DNA of 64,000 nt from JBNJGB01 sp051747385 (GCA_051747385.1 JBNJGB010000008.1:1-64000); one strand, 5' to 3'; shown: positions 42,508 to 51,351, counted from the first letter of the stretch. Notes: a model not told the origin generated them from the sequence alone. Program-made: numbers and translations.

Positions 42508-42642
42508 ATGAACATCTGGTGGATGCTGGCGCTGACGATCTTCGGGCTGGTGGAGAAGGTCGCCCCCGCCCCGGTGTGGACGGGGCGGGTGGCCGGCCTG
42601 GCGATGATCGGCTGGGGCGTCTTCGCCCTCGCCGGCGCCTGA
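42508..42642 (+). pseudogene. C-terminal DUF2182-like relic or 44-residue membrane peptide
   Basis: A 44-residue frame (MNIWWMLALTIFGLVEKVAP at its start, then one more hydrophobic stretch) that resembles the last two helices of DUF2182 membrane proteins (GVMNxxWMxxLxxxxxxEKxxP). Upstream sequence has no continuing homology, so most of such a gene would be gone. GGCGGCGTC before the ATG is a poor ribosome site. It could also be a small membrane protein in its own right. Confidence 0.4.
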
Positions 42643-42649
42643 GGGCACG

Positions 42650-43624
42650 TCAGCCCACGACCTCCGGTACCGCCTCGGGTCCGCGCTGGGGGCGCCACTG
42701 GTCGAGGGAGGAGGCCCGACGGACGCAGGCGATGGTGCAGCGATCCTCGCAGCCCTTGGGCGCCTCGAAGCCGCGGTGCAGGGCGGCGCGACCGTATGCG
42801 AGGACGTCGGTCCCGGGGTCGCCGCGCCGCTGGCTGCAGTACGAGACGACGCCGTGCTCGTCCACGTAGAGGTAGCGCCCGCCGGCGCGGCACTTCCAGG
42901 GCGCCTCGCCCGTGCGGATCATGCGCGCCTCCCAGCCCTCTCCGGCGCGGTGGAACACGCTCTTGCGGCTGCGGCGCGTCAGCTCGGCGTACAGGGTCGC
43001 CAGCTCGTCGCCGGCGAGGCCGGGATCGAGCTGGCCCTCCCCGTCGTGCATGAGGCCCACGGTCATGAAGAAGCCCAGACGCTCCACCTCGTCCACCAGC
43101 CGGCGCGTGTCGTCCGGCGGGCACGAGCCCAGGACCGCGTTCACGTTCACCGAAAACCGGGCGTGCTCGGCCAGGAGCTCGAGGCGGGGGCCGATCTTGG
43201 ACAGGGACTTCTGGCTGACCTCGTTGGGCTCCAGGTTGTCGATGGAGATCTGCAGCAGCGTGAGCCCGGCGTCGTCCAGCCGCCGGATCCACTTCCGGGT
43301 CACCGGGTAGCCGTTGGTGATGGACGTGCAGACCATCCCGTGGCCCACCGCGCGGGCGACGAGGTCGTCCAGCCGGGGGTGCAGGAGCGGCTCGCCGCCG
43401 GTGAGCGTGAGCACCAGCGTCCCCAGGGACGCCAGGTGGTCGATCCGCTCCGCCAGCACCTCGTAGGGCACGGGCTGCGACACGCTGTCGTACTCGTTGC
43501 AGTAGCCGCAGGCGAGGTTGCAGCGGCGCGTGACCACGACCTGCGCCAGCATGGGTCGGGCCGGGTCGGCCAGGGCGCGGACGCCTCGGCCGAGCGCGAC
43601 GAGGGGGCGCGGGGGCAGGAGCAT
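42650..43624 (-). CDS. Radical SAM protein 1 (CNxxCxYCNEYD subgroup)
   Basis: A 324-residue radical SAM enzyme with the cluster motif CNLACGYC (about residues 35-42) directly followed by NEYD, the GGEPLLHP SAM-binding motif, a TIM-barrel pattern (LQISIDN) and a C-terminal Cys set (EDRCTIACVRR plus an earlier YCSQ) that may hold an auxiliary cluster. It begins in the stop codon of the CDP-alcohol phosphotransferase gene (TGATG) and is a paralogue of the radical SAM protein at 44580-45617. The reaction is unknown; the operon suggests a modification of a lipid or its head group. Confidence 0.8.
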   Translation of the reverse strand: MLLPPRPLVALGRGVRALADPARPMLAQVVVTRRCNLACGYCNEYDSVSQPVPYEVLAERIDHLASLGTLVLTLTGGEPLLHPRLDDLVARAVGHGMVCTSITNGYPVTRKWIRRLDDAGLTLLQISIDNLEPNEVSQKSLSKIGPRLELLAEHARFSVNVNAVLGSCPPDDTRRLVDEVERLGFFMTVGLMHDGEGQLDPGLAGDELATLYAELTRRSRKSVFHRAGEGWEARMIRTGEAPWKCRAGGRYLYVDEHGVVSYCSQRRGDPGTDVLAYGRAALHRGFEAPKGCEDRCTIACVRRASSLDQWRPQRGPEAVPEVVG

Positions 43625-44583
43625 CAGGCCACCTCCGCGTCGGCGGGGATCACACCCTCGTGGCGCAGCTCGGCGACGGCCCGGGCGGTGGCCCGGCGCT
43701 GCCACATCAACGCCGCCAGGAACAGCACGTTCATGACGGTGAGCCGGACCCACAGGTACGCGTCGATGCGGTCCGCCATGGCGAACATGGCGAACAGGTA
43801 GCTGTGGGGCGCGAGGGACACGGCGGCCCAGAGCTTCATCGGGCCCAGGTGGTGGCGGCGCCAGATGTGGGCAGTCCGGGCGGTGGTGGGCGGGAGCGTC
43901 TCCCGGATGCGCGCCAGGGGATCGAGCCAGGAGATCAGCTTTTCCTGCTGGCGCATGTAGGGGATCAGGATGAGGCGCACGGCGATGCGGACCGGGAGCG
44001 GCTCGAGGTGGAGATCCCGGGCGCGGTCCTCCACGGCGTCGGCGCACTCGGCCTCGCCGCCGGCTCCGGGGCGGGTCATCCGCATGTAGGACTCCTTGTA
44101 GAAGTCGTACAGGGCCAGGTGGACCAGCGTCATCAGGACGGCGGGGACGGCCACGATCACGTCGGTCGTGGTGCCGGCGTCCGTGAAGGCCAGGTGGTAG
44201 ATGGCCGCGAAGACGGTGGCCCCGGCCACGATGGCGTCGGCGGCCCCGTCCACGGCGCGCCCGTACTGGGACTGGATCCCACGCGCCCGTGCCGCGAGGC
44301 CGTCCGCCCCGTCGAGGATCGCGGCGGTCCAGAGGAGGATCCCGCCGGCCATCATGCAGGCGGAGGTCCCGCAGACGAAGCCGACGCCCGCGAGGACGCC
44401 CACGACCGTGGCCAGCAGGGTGATCTGGTTGGGGGTGATGGAGGTCCGCCAGGTGGCGGCGACGAACGCGTAGGCCAGGGGCCGGTGGAACCAGATGTTG
44501 ACCGGATCCTCCACGTCCCGGGACTTGAGGAGGGTTCGGAGCGGGGGGAGGCCGGGGGCGGCCGTGGCGGTGTGCTGTGTCAT
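43624..44583 (-). CDS. CDP-alcohol phosphotransferase between two radical SAM genes
   Basis: A 319-residue membrane enzyme with the full catalytic motif DGADGLAARARGIQSQYG, then the two Asp residues at four-residue spacing (VDGAAD), and about six membrane helices. It has an N-terminal helical lead-in (TLLKSRDVEDPVNIWFHRPLAYAF) and a 60-residue cytoplasmic insert after helix 4. The start overlaps the end of radical SAM protein 2 (ATGA) and the stop overlaps the start of radical SAM protein 1. It is clearly different from the DIPPS-like paralogue at 40279-41421. The alcohol acceptor is not predictable. Confidence 0.83.
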   Translation of the reverse strand: MTQHTATAAPGLPPLRTLLKSRDVEDPVNIWFHRPLAYAFVAATWRTSITPNQITLLATVVGVLAGVGFVCGTSACMMAGGILLWTAAILDGADGLAARARGIQSQYGRAVDGAADAIVAGATVFAAIYHLAFTDAGTTTDVIVAVPAVLMTLVHLALYDFYKESYMRMTRPGAGGEAECADAVEDRARDLHLEPLPVRIAVRLILIPYMRQQEKLISWLDPLARIRETLPPTTARTAHIWRRHHLGPMKLWAAVSLAPHSYLFAMFAMADRIDAYLWVRLTVMNVLFLAALMWQRRATARAVAELRHEGVIPADAEVA

Positions 44584-45617
44584 GACCGCCCCCCGGCGCC
44601 GCCGGTGGCCAGGGCCGCGCGGAGCCGCCGTGCGCCGCGTCGGCGGAGGCGTCCCATCGCGGCGCGGGCGCCGTGGCGGATCTCGCGGCCGAGGTACGTC
44701 GCGGGATCGCTCACGGCGAGCGACATTTCTGCGGTGCAGTACACGCCGCAGTCCGTCTGGCAGGACTTGGGGTGGTCGTAGGCCCGGAGGGCCTCCGGCG
44801 TCACGTCCATGATGTCTCTCTCGGTTCGGACCTGGCTGCAGAGCCAGAAGCGCCCCTGAGCGGACACGAAGAAGTACTTGTAGCCCGCGACGCAGGACCA
44901 GTCGAGGCGCTCGCCCGTGAGCATGGCCCGCTGATAGGCGATGACGTTCCAGCTCGAGTGGATGCGGGCGCCGGAGGCCTTGAGCGCCGCTTGCCGCTCC
45001 AGGGCAGCCAGGAGCTCGTCGCGGCGGGCCGGATCGCGCAGCGTCCGGTCGTGGATCAGGTCGTCGTGGATGAGGCGCGCCGCCACGGGCACGTCCCGCT
45101 CGAGGCAGGACTCGAGGACCCGGTCCATCTCGCCCACGGTCTCGCCCGACAGCACGCCGGCCACGTTCAGGCGGACGGGCGAGTCCTCGAACCAGTCCAG
45201 TTTGTGCAGGACGGTCTTGAGGGACTTGCGCGTGAACGGGATGGGCGTCATCCGGTCCACGGAGATCTGGAGGCCGTCCAGGCCGGCGTCGCCCAGGTCC
45301 CGCAGGAGGTCGCGGGTCAGAGGGAACGCGTTGCTCGACATGCTCACCCAGTCGAAGCCCAGGCGCTTGGCCTCCCGGACGATCGGGACGATGTCCGGGT
45401 GCAGCAGGGGCTCTCCGCCCTGGAGGCCGAGCCGGACGACGCCGAGATCGCGGATCTTCCGGAGATAGCGCGTCAGGCGCTCGAGGGGCGGGTGGGGCTG
45501 GGAGTTGTCGTACTCGTTACAGTATTGGCAGTCGAGGTTGCACTGGTCGGTGACGTACAGGTGGGCCGTCCACGGCCTGTCGTCGAACAGGCGCAAGGCG
45601 TCCCGTGCGGACTTCAT
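44580..45617 (-). CDS. Radical SAM protein 2 (CNxxCxYCNEYD subgroup)
   Basis: A 345-residue radical SAM enzyme: CNLDCQYC followed by NEYDNS, GGEPLLHPD, LQISVDR, and a SPASM-like C-terminal Cys set (DWSCVAGY, WLCSQ, CQTDCGVYC), which suggests one or two auxiliary [4Fe-4S] clusters. A good ribosome site (AAGGAGAG) precedes the ATG. First gene of the radical SAM/phosphotransferase/radical SAM operon and 64 bases behind the flippase gene, so the flippase may be part of the unit. Basic C-terminal tail. Confidence 0.8.
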   Translation of the reverse strand: MKSARDALRLFDDRPWTAHLYVTDQCNLDCQYCNEYDNSQPHPPLERLTRYLRKIRDLGVVRLGLQGGEPLLHPDIVPIVREAKRLGFDWVSMSSNAFPLTRDLLRDLGDAGLDGLQISVDRMTPIPFTRKSLKTVLHKLDWFEDSPVRLNVAGVLSGETVGEMDRVLESCLERDVPVAARLIHDDLIHDRTLRDPARRDELLAALERQAALKASGARIHSSWNVIAYQRAMLTGERLDWSCVAGYKYFFVSAQGRFWLCSQVRTERDIMDVTPEALRAYDHPKSCQTDCGVYCTAEMSLAVSDPATYLGREIRHGARAAMGRLRRRGARRLRAALATGGAGGRS

Positions 45618-45681
45618 GGGAGCTCTCCTTCACGGTCCCCTTCCCGTGCGCCGCGCACCATACTCCATCGCCCGACTTTCG

Positions 45682-47220
45682 TCAGCGAAGACCTGGGAGG
45701 CGCAGGAGCAGGCTGCGGGCTCGGCCCACGAGATGGCATTCCTCGGGCTCGGTCGCGCCGAGCAGGAGCAGTGTGGCGTACGCGGCGATCATGGCCGCCA
45801 GGAGCAGGATCTTCCAGGGCAGGGGGACGGGCGCCGCGAAGTGCAGCACGGCGCCGAACGCCGCGAACGTCACGGCTGCGGCGATCAGGGGCCAGGCGAG
45901 GTGGCGTCCGAAGGGGTGCACCCCGGCGTACCAGCGCCCGGCGACGACCCGTGAGCCGCTCAGCACGACGTACGCGACCAGCGTGGCGGCGGCGGCGCCC
46001 GGGAGGCCCAGGCGCGGGATCAGGACGAGGCCCACGCCCACGTTGATCGCGCCTACGAGGAAGGCCAGGGCCGCGTTGAGGCCGGTGTGGCCGGCCATGA
46101 CCAGGAGGTTCTCGGAGGCGTGGAGCGCGGCCAGGATCGTGTGGGCGCTGGCGAGCACCAACAGCGCGATCTCGGCCTCCCGCCCCGAGACGTCGAAGAT
46201 CGCGAGGGCCTCCGGCGCGAAGAGCGTCAGGGCCAGCAGGGGCAGGAGCGAGCCGGCCAGGAGCCAGCGGGTGGCCAGCCCGTAGTGCCGGGCGAGGCGG
46301 CGGCGATCGCCCACGTGGTGAAGCTCCGCGAGGATCGGGGCGGTGATGGGTTCGAAGGCCTGCCAGACGCGCTTGACGACGCTGATCAGCTCGACGATCA
46401 GGCCGTAGACGCCCACGGCGCCGCCGCTCATGAGGATCCCGAGCAGGAAGAGATCGGTCTTGGACACCAGCACGTTCAGGGCGTCCATGGCCCCCAGGGG
46501 AAGGGAGAAGCGGATCACCGCGCGGCGGCGATCGGGAGCGGGGGCGCGGCCGCGGAAGGCGTCCCTGCCGACGACCCGCCGGACGGCGACGGCGGCGGCC
46601 ACGGCGGCGACACCCCAGGCGCCGACCTGGGAGGCCACGAGGGAGAGGGGATCCGCCGGCCGGACCGCGTACAGGAGCACGGCGAAGCCCAGGAGCGCGA
46701 AGGGCTCCACGGCGCCCCGGATCAGGGCGTCGGGGCCCATGCGGCGGCGGGCCCGGACGCCGGCCAGGAGAATCTCGAGCACGACGATGAGGGGCAGGCC
46801 GGCCGCGGCGAGGCGGATCGGATCGACCAGGTGCGGATCGTCGAACACGGTCCGGGCGAGGAAGGGCGCGGCCAGGGCGAGGCCCACGCCGAAGACGAGC
46901 GACAGCGCCAGGCCGAGCAGGACGTGATAGCGCAGCATCCCGCCGGGCTGGTCGCCGCCCCGGGTGGCCTCCCGGACCAGGCTGCGGTCGAGGCCGAAGC
47001 GGGCGACCTTGGTGGTGACCTCGGCGGCGCCCATGGCCAGGAAGTACAGGCCCAGGGCCTCGGCGCCGTAGAAGTGGGCCGCGAAGAGCACGAACAGGGC
47101 CCGGCTCGCCTTCACGAGGGTGCCGAAGGCGTTGACGAGGACCCCGCGAGCGAGGTCGGCGGCGTCCCGGACCTCGGCGTCGTCGCCGGGTCCGCTCCGG
47201 GGGTCGCGCGGCTCCGTCAT
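45682..47220 (-). CDS. Polysaccharide/lipid-linked glycan flippase (MATE/MOP superfamily)
   Basis: A 512-residue membrane protein with about 14 helices in the pattern of Wzx/PST flippases of the MOP superfamily (FGTLVKASRALFVLFAAHFYG near the start; the paired-helix segment LGIGVGLVLIPRLGLPGAAAATL-like at about 410-440). Such proteins move isoprenoid-linked sugars or lipids across the inner membrane. The ATG at 47220 is chosen; the longer frame to 47403 runs into the repeat element. It reads towards the radical SAM operon. Confidence 0.8.
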   Translation of the reverse strand: MTEPRDPRSGPGDDAEVRDAADLARGVLVNAFGTLVKASRALFVLFAAHFYGAEALGLYFLAMGAAEVTTKVARFGLDRSLVREATRGGDQPGGMLRYHVLLGLALSLVFGVGLALAAPFLARTVFDDPHLVDPIRLAAAGLPLIVVLEILLAGVRARRRMGPDALIRGAVEPFALLGFAVLLYAVRPADPLSLVASQVGAWGVAAVAAAVAVRRVVGRDAFRGRAPAPDRRRAVIRFSLPLGAMDALNVLVSKTDLFLLGILMSGGAVGVYGLIVELISVVKRVWQAFEPITAPILAELHHVGDRRRLARHYGLATRWLLAGSLLPLLALTLFAPEALAIFDVSGREAEIALLVLASAHTILAALHASENLLVMAGHTGLNAALAFLVGAINVGVGLVLIPRLGLPGAAAATLVAYVVLSGSRVVAGRWYAGVHPFGRHLAWPLIAAAVTFAAFGAVLHFAAPVPLPWKILLLAAMIAAYATLLLLGATEPEECHLVGRARSLLLRLPGLR

Positions 47221-47336
47221 CGCGTCGGGTGTGGGCGCGGGGCCGGACTGGGAGCACGCTCTCGCATGCCGGGGACCGTAAGCCGCCGGAAGCGGCGGCG
47301 CCAGTGTTCTGTGGGCGGGCCGGCGGGGCGGGGGGC

Positions 47337-47494
47337 CAGGGCAATCGCAAAGTCGGAGAGGTGTGGGTTGCCCGGCGGCATGCCGCCCGGCGCCGGATTG
47401 CACCCGCTCGGAAACAATATTGCGCGTCCGAGAGCAGGCAAGGGCACGGGCAAGGGCACGGGCAAGGCAGGGCGGTCGACTTTGCGACCGCCCT
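47337..47494 (+). mobile_element. MITE-like repeat, copy 3, with expanded internal repeat
   Basis: Same ends as copy 2: AGGGCAATCGCAAAGTCGG at the left and the perfect hairpin AGGGCGGTCG-ACTTTG-CGACCGCCCT at the right (47469-47494). Internal features: the palindrome GGCGGCATGCCGCC, the conserved ATTGCACCCGCTCGGA, and GAGAGCAGGCAAGGG followed by a 12-base unit GGGCACGGGCAA in two and a half copies. Flanks GGCGGGGCGGGG and GGCGGGTGGGG resemble each other but are not identical. It lies in the divergent gap between the flippase and mlaE genes; mlaE starts 46 bases beyond the hairpin. Confidence 0.75.
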
Positions 47495-47540
47495 GGCGGG
47501 TGGGGTTGCGGGGAGTGGGGGTGCGCTCTAGCGTCACACT

Positions 47541-48650
47541 GTGGACGGACGCGCGTCGAGCTCAGCGGGAGGCCGGGACACGGTCGACCTGGTGGTGGAC
47601 GGGGCGCTGGACCGGGAGACGGTCGAGCGCTGGTACCGCGACATCGCGCCCCGTATCGCGGGGAAGCCGGCCCGGGTCCGCCTGGACCTCCGGGGGGTCC
47701 CGGCCATGGACAGCGCCGGGGCTGCCCTGTGCGGCGTGATCCGGCGACGCGTCGAGGCCGCGGGCGGTCGCCTGGTGCTGGTCGGGGCGAGCGACGCCGC
47801 GCGGGACTCCCTGTCCGTGTTCCGGCTGCGCCTGGAAGAGGAGGCGCCGCGGCCGGAGCGCGGCCGGTTCGAGCGCCTCGGGGAGGCCGCCTACGCGCGC
47901 TTCGAGGGCCTCGTGCTGTTCGCCGTCCTCGTGACCGACACGTTCCACCACACCGTCACGACGATCCTCCGCGGCCGGAAGGGCATGCGGAAGGGCGCCA
48001 TCATCGAGCAGATGGTCCGCATCGGGCTCGAGTCGCTCGGGATCGTGGGCCTCATCGCGCTGCTGGTGGGCCTCACCGTCGCGCTCCAGTCCGCGGCGCA
48101 GCTTCGGCAGTTCGGCGCCAACGTCTACATCGTGGACCTGGTGGGCATCTCCATGACCCGGGAGATGGGGCCGCTCATGACGGCGATCATCGTCGCCGGG
48201 CGCTCCGGCTCGTCCATCTCCGCGGAGCTGGCGACCATGGTGATCACCGACGAGGTGGACGCCCTGCGCGCCATGGGCGTGCAGCCGGCGCGCTTCCTGG
48301 TGGTCCCGCGCTTCGTGGGCATCACGCTCACCCAGCCGCTCCTGACGGTCATGGCGAATCTCCTGGGGATCCTGGGCGGCTTCATCATCGGCCTGACGTA
48401 CCTGGATCTGGGCGCGGACACGTTCTTCAACCGGCTCATGGAGACGCTGGCCCTGAAGGACCTGCTCACGGGCCTCGTGAAGAGCGTGTCCTTCGCCTGG
48501 ATCATCGTGTTCATCGGCGCCCACCGGGGCTTTCGGGTGACCGGCGGCGCTGAGGGCGTCGGCATCGCCACCACCAGCTCGGTGGTGCAGTCCATCTTCG
48601 CGGTCATCGTGGCCGACGCCTTCTTCTCGCTCATCTTCTACTTCGACTAG
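47541..48650 (+). CDS. mlaE: Mla-type ABC permease with N-terminal STAS domain
   Basis: A 369-residue permease. The first about 100 residues form a STAS/MlaB-like domain (VRLDLRGVPAMDSAGAALCG), here fused to the MlaE permease, followed by the family's amphipathic helix, five helices and the conserved QMVRIGLESLGIVGL and AGRSGSSISAELATM segments. MlaFEDB moves phospholipids between inner and outer membranes. Fusion of MlaB and MlaE in one protein is known in many deltaproteobacteria. Starts at GTG; first of five genes spaced by 6 bases or overlapping. Confidence 0.93.
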   Translation: MDGRASSSAGGRDTVDLVVDGALDRETVERWYRDIAPRIAGKPARVRLDLRGVPAMDSAGAALCGVIRRRVEAAGGRLVLVGASDAARDSLSVFRLRLEEEAPRPERGRFERLGEAAYARFEGLVLFAVLVTDTFHHTVTTILRGRKGMRKGAIIEQMVRIGLESLGIVGLIALLVGLTVALQSAAQLRQFGANVYIVDLVGISMTREMGPLMTAIIVAGRSGSSISAELATMVITDEVDALRAMGVQPARFLVVPRFVGITLTQPLLTVMANLLGILGGFIIGLTYLDLGADTFFNRLMETLALKDLLTGLVKSVSFAWIIVFIGAHRGFRVTGGAEGVGIATTSSVVQSIFAVIVADAFFSLIFYFD

Positions 48651-48656
48651 GCGGCC

Positions 48657-49472
48657 GTGACGCACGCGCAGACCGACGACGAGCCGATCATCCGGGTCCG
48701 GGACCTCGTGGCCGGCTATGGCGACAAGGTGGTGCTCCACGACCTGTCCGTGGACTTCCTGCGCGGTCGCGTCACCACCATCGTCGGCGGGAGCGGCTGC
48801 GGGAAGAGCACGCTGCTGAAGTGCATCGTGGGGCTCCTGCGGCCCATGACCGGCACCGTGGAGGTGCAGGGGCGGGATCTGACCGCCCTGGAGGAGGACG
48901 ACCTGGCGCAGGCCATGTCGCAGCTCGGCCTGCTGTTCCAGCACGGGGCGATGCTGAACTCGCTCACGGTCGCCGAGAACGTGGCGCTGCCGCTGAAGCT
49001 GCACACGGACCTGCCGGACGAGGTGGCGGACGAGGTCGTCCGCCTGAAGCTGGACCTGGTGGGCCTGGGCCACACGGAGGCGATGCTGCCCTCCGAGCTG
49101 TCCGGCGGCATGAAGAAGCGCGCGGCGCTCGCCCGGGCCATGGCGCTGGATCCCGGGCTTCTCCTGTGCGACGAGCCCTCCGCCGGGCTCGATCCCCAGA
49201 CGGCCGCGGACCTGGACCGCCTCATCCTCCGCCTGGGCGAGACCTTCCGGATGACGGTCGTGGTGGTCACGCACGAGCTTGCCAGCATCGACACCATCGC
49301 GGACGATGTGGTCATGCTCGGCCGGGGTGGCCATCTCCTCTTCTCGGGCACGCTGGAGGAGGCGAAGGCGTGTGACGAACCCGAGGTCCGTGACTTCTTC
49401 GAGCGCAACCTCTCGGAGAGGCCGGCCGGGACGCGCACGCTGCTGGAAGCCCTGGAGGAGGATCAGCCGTGA
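48657..49472 (+). CDS. mlaF: Mla-type ABC transporter ATPase
   Basis: A 271-residue ATPase: Walker A GGSGCGKST, Q-loop QHGAMLNSLTV, signature LSGGMKKRAALARAMALDP and Walker B LLLCDEPSAGLDP, with switch His in VVTHEL. The LSGGMKKR form is typical for MlaF. GTG start 6 bases after mlaE; overlaps mlaD by 4 bases. Confidence 0.95.
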   Translation: MTHAQTDDEPIIRVRDLVAGYGDKVVLHDLSVDFLRGRVTTIVGGSGCGKSTLLKCIVGLLRPMTGTVEVQGRDLTALEEDDLAQAMSQLGLLFQHGAMLNSLTVAENVALPLKLHTDLPDEVADEVVRLKLDLVGLGHTEAMLPSELSGGMKKRAALARAMALDPGLLLCDEPSAGLDPQTAADLDRLILRLGETFRMTVVVVTHELASIDTIADDVVMLGRGGHLLFSGTLEEAKACDEPEVRDFFERNLSERPAGTRTLLEALEEDQP

Positions 49473-50479
49473 TCACCCGAGCCCAGAAGGTGCGCCTCGG
49501 CGTGTTCGTGGTCGTCTCGGTGGCGATCCTCGTGGGGACCCTGGCCGTGCTCGCAGGCCTGAGGGCCATCGAGAAGCGGGATCGCTACACGGTCCGCTTC
49601 GACGGGTCCGTGAGCGGCCTCGAGGAGGGGGCCCAGGTCGAGTACAACGGCGTCCGGGTCGGCCGGGTGGGCGACATCCGCATCGACCGCGAGGACGTCA
49701 GCCAGGTGGTGGTGACCCTGAGCCTGGAGGCGGACACCCCGATCAAGGAGGACACCCGGGCGGAGCTGAAGGCCTCGGGCATCACGGGGCTCAAGACCAT
49801 CGAGCTGATGGGCGGCTCCGAGCAGGCCGACTTCGTGGAGCCGGGCGGCACCATCCCGTCCGGGGTGTCCACCCTGGATCGGCTGACCGGCAAGGCGGAG
49901 GCCATCGGCGCCAAGGCGGAGCTGGCCCTGAACCGCCTGAACAAGCTCCTGAACGCTCAGAACCGCGAGCGGATCGGGGGTATCCTGGAGAACACGGAGG
50001 CGATCACCGCGTCCGTGGCGGCCATCGCCGAGGAGAACCGGGCGCCGATCCGCGACCTCGCGCGGCGGATGGCCGACCTGGCGGCGCAGAGCGAGGCGAC
50101 GCTGCTGCAGCTCGAGCAGCGGAGCGTCGCGACCCTGGACGCGGTCCGCGTCGCCGCCGAGGATCTGCAGGGCGTGGTCGACAAGGACAAGGTCGATCGG
50201 ATCCTGACGCGCGTGGACGGCCTGGCCGGCGAGGTGCAGGCGGCCGTGGACGCGCTGGACGTGAAGCGGATCTCCGAGGACCTCCGGGGCATGATCGATC
50301 GCGCCGAGCGGCTCGTGGCGAACCTGGACGTGACCGTGGTGAAGAGCCGCGAGGACATCTTCGCGAGCCTCGACCTGCTCGTGGCGGGCCTCGAGGACTT
50401 CAGCGACTTCACGCGGATGGTCCGTGAGAACCCGGCCCTGCTCCTGAAGGGCCCTCAGGAGGCGGAGCGCGAGCGATGA
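49469..50479 (+). CDS. mlaD: MCE-domain lipid-carrier protein
   Basis: A 336-residue protein with one N-terminal membrane helix (about residues 9-28), one MCE domain (about 39-115: DGSVSGLEEGAQVEYNGVRVG...) and a long, largely helical C-terminal part (about 130-330) far longer than in E. coli MlaD (183 residues). The extension is a probable coiled coil that could lengthen the hexameric tunnel across the periplasm, as in long MCE proteins. Overlaps both neighbours by 4 bases. Confidence 0.93.
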   Translation: MITRAQKVRLGVFVVVSVAILVGTLAVLAGLRAIEKRDRYTVRFDGSVSGLEEGAQVEYNGVRVGRVGDIRIDREDVSQVVVTLSLEADTPIKEDTRAELKASGITGLKTIELMGGSEQADFVEPGGTIPSGVSTLDRLTGKAEAIGAKAELALNRLNKLLNAQNRERIGGILENTEAITASVAAIAEENRAPIRDLARRMADLAAQSEATLLQLEQRSVATLDAVRVAAEDLQGVVDKDKVDRILTRVDGLAGEVQAAVDALDVKRISEDLRGMIDRAERLVANLDVTVVKSREDIFASLDLLVAGLEDFSDFTRMVRENPALLLKGPQEAERER

Positions 50480-51351
50480 GCGGAGGATCCCGAGGAGGTT
50501 GGTGGGCGCTGGTCGTGCTGGTGGCGGTGGCCGTGGCCGTGACGACCTCGGCCTGCGCCGAGATGCCGCAGCGCCGGTACTACACCCTGAGCTTCCCGTC
50601 GGAGGGCGCGCGGGGCGACGGAGCCGCGCCCCTGCATCCGCTGACCCTGCGCGTGGACCGCTTCGACGCGGCGCTGCCCTTCGATCGCTCGCAGATCGTC
50701 TACCGGGAGTCCCCGTACCAGTTCAGCTACTACAGCTACCGGCTCTGGGCGGCGAAGCCGCAGCGCATGCTCCGGGAGGTGGCCCTGCGCCACCTCCAGA
50801 CGTCCGCGCTGGTGCGGAACGTGACCCGGGACTACGGCCAGGACCTCCCCGACTACGAGCTGAGCGCCCAGGTAGAGGCCCTGGAGGAGTACGACTCCGG
50901 GGACGTCTGGTACGGGCACCTGGCCATGAGCTTCGAGCTGGTGCGCTTCGAGGACCAGTCCGTCGTCTGGAGCTATCGCTTCGACCGGAAGAAGCGGGTG
51001 TCGGATCGGAAGCTGGTGCTCGTCGTGCGCGCCGTGTCGCGGATCGCGGAGGAGGAGATGCGCCGGGTCGTGGCGCAGCTCGACCACGTCCTCGCGAGGG
51101 AGCGGGGCGTGTCGCCGACCCTGGAGGTGCCCGCGCCGACCCGGGACGAGGTGGTGGTCCCCAGCGACGAGGAGCCGTCGACGCGCGAGCAGCCGCAGCG
51201 CGAGCGGCCGCGCGAGGAGGAACCGGAGGACGAGGAGGAGATCATCACCCCCGACGAGCCGGCCGCTCCGGGAGGAGGGGGCTCCGACGAGGATCTCATC
51301 ACTCCGGACGGGCCCGGGACCTCCGGGGGCGAGGGAGCCGCCGCGCCGTGA
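50476..51351 (+). CDS. ABC-transport auxiliary lipoprotein (PqiC-like)
   Basis: A 291-residue lipoprotein: signal with lipobox TSAC (Cys27), then an ABC-type transport auxiliary domain (RRYYTLSFP..., typical of PqiC/MlaD-associated lipoproteins; residues about 35-215) and an acidic, Pro-rich tail (EEEPEDEEEIITPDEP) likely disordered. Such proteins sit in the outer membrane and receive the lipid from the MCE ring. Overlaps mlaD and the next gene by 4 bases each. Confidence 0.8.
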   Translation: MSGGSRGGWWALVVLVAVAVAVTTSACAEMPQRRYYTLSFPSEGARGDGAAPLHPLTLRVDRFDAALPFDRSQIVYRESPYQFSYYSYRLWAAKPQRMLREVALRHLQTSALVRNVTRDYGQDLPDYELSAQVEALEEYDSGDVWYGHLAMSFELVRFEDQSVVWSYRFDRKKRVSDRKLVLVVRAVSRIAEEEMRRVVAQLDHVLARERGVSPTLEVPAPTRDEVVVPSDEEPSTREQPQRERPREEEPEDEEEIITPDEPAAPGGGGSDEDLITPDGPGTSGGEGAAAP

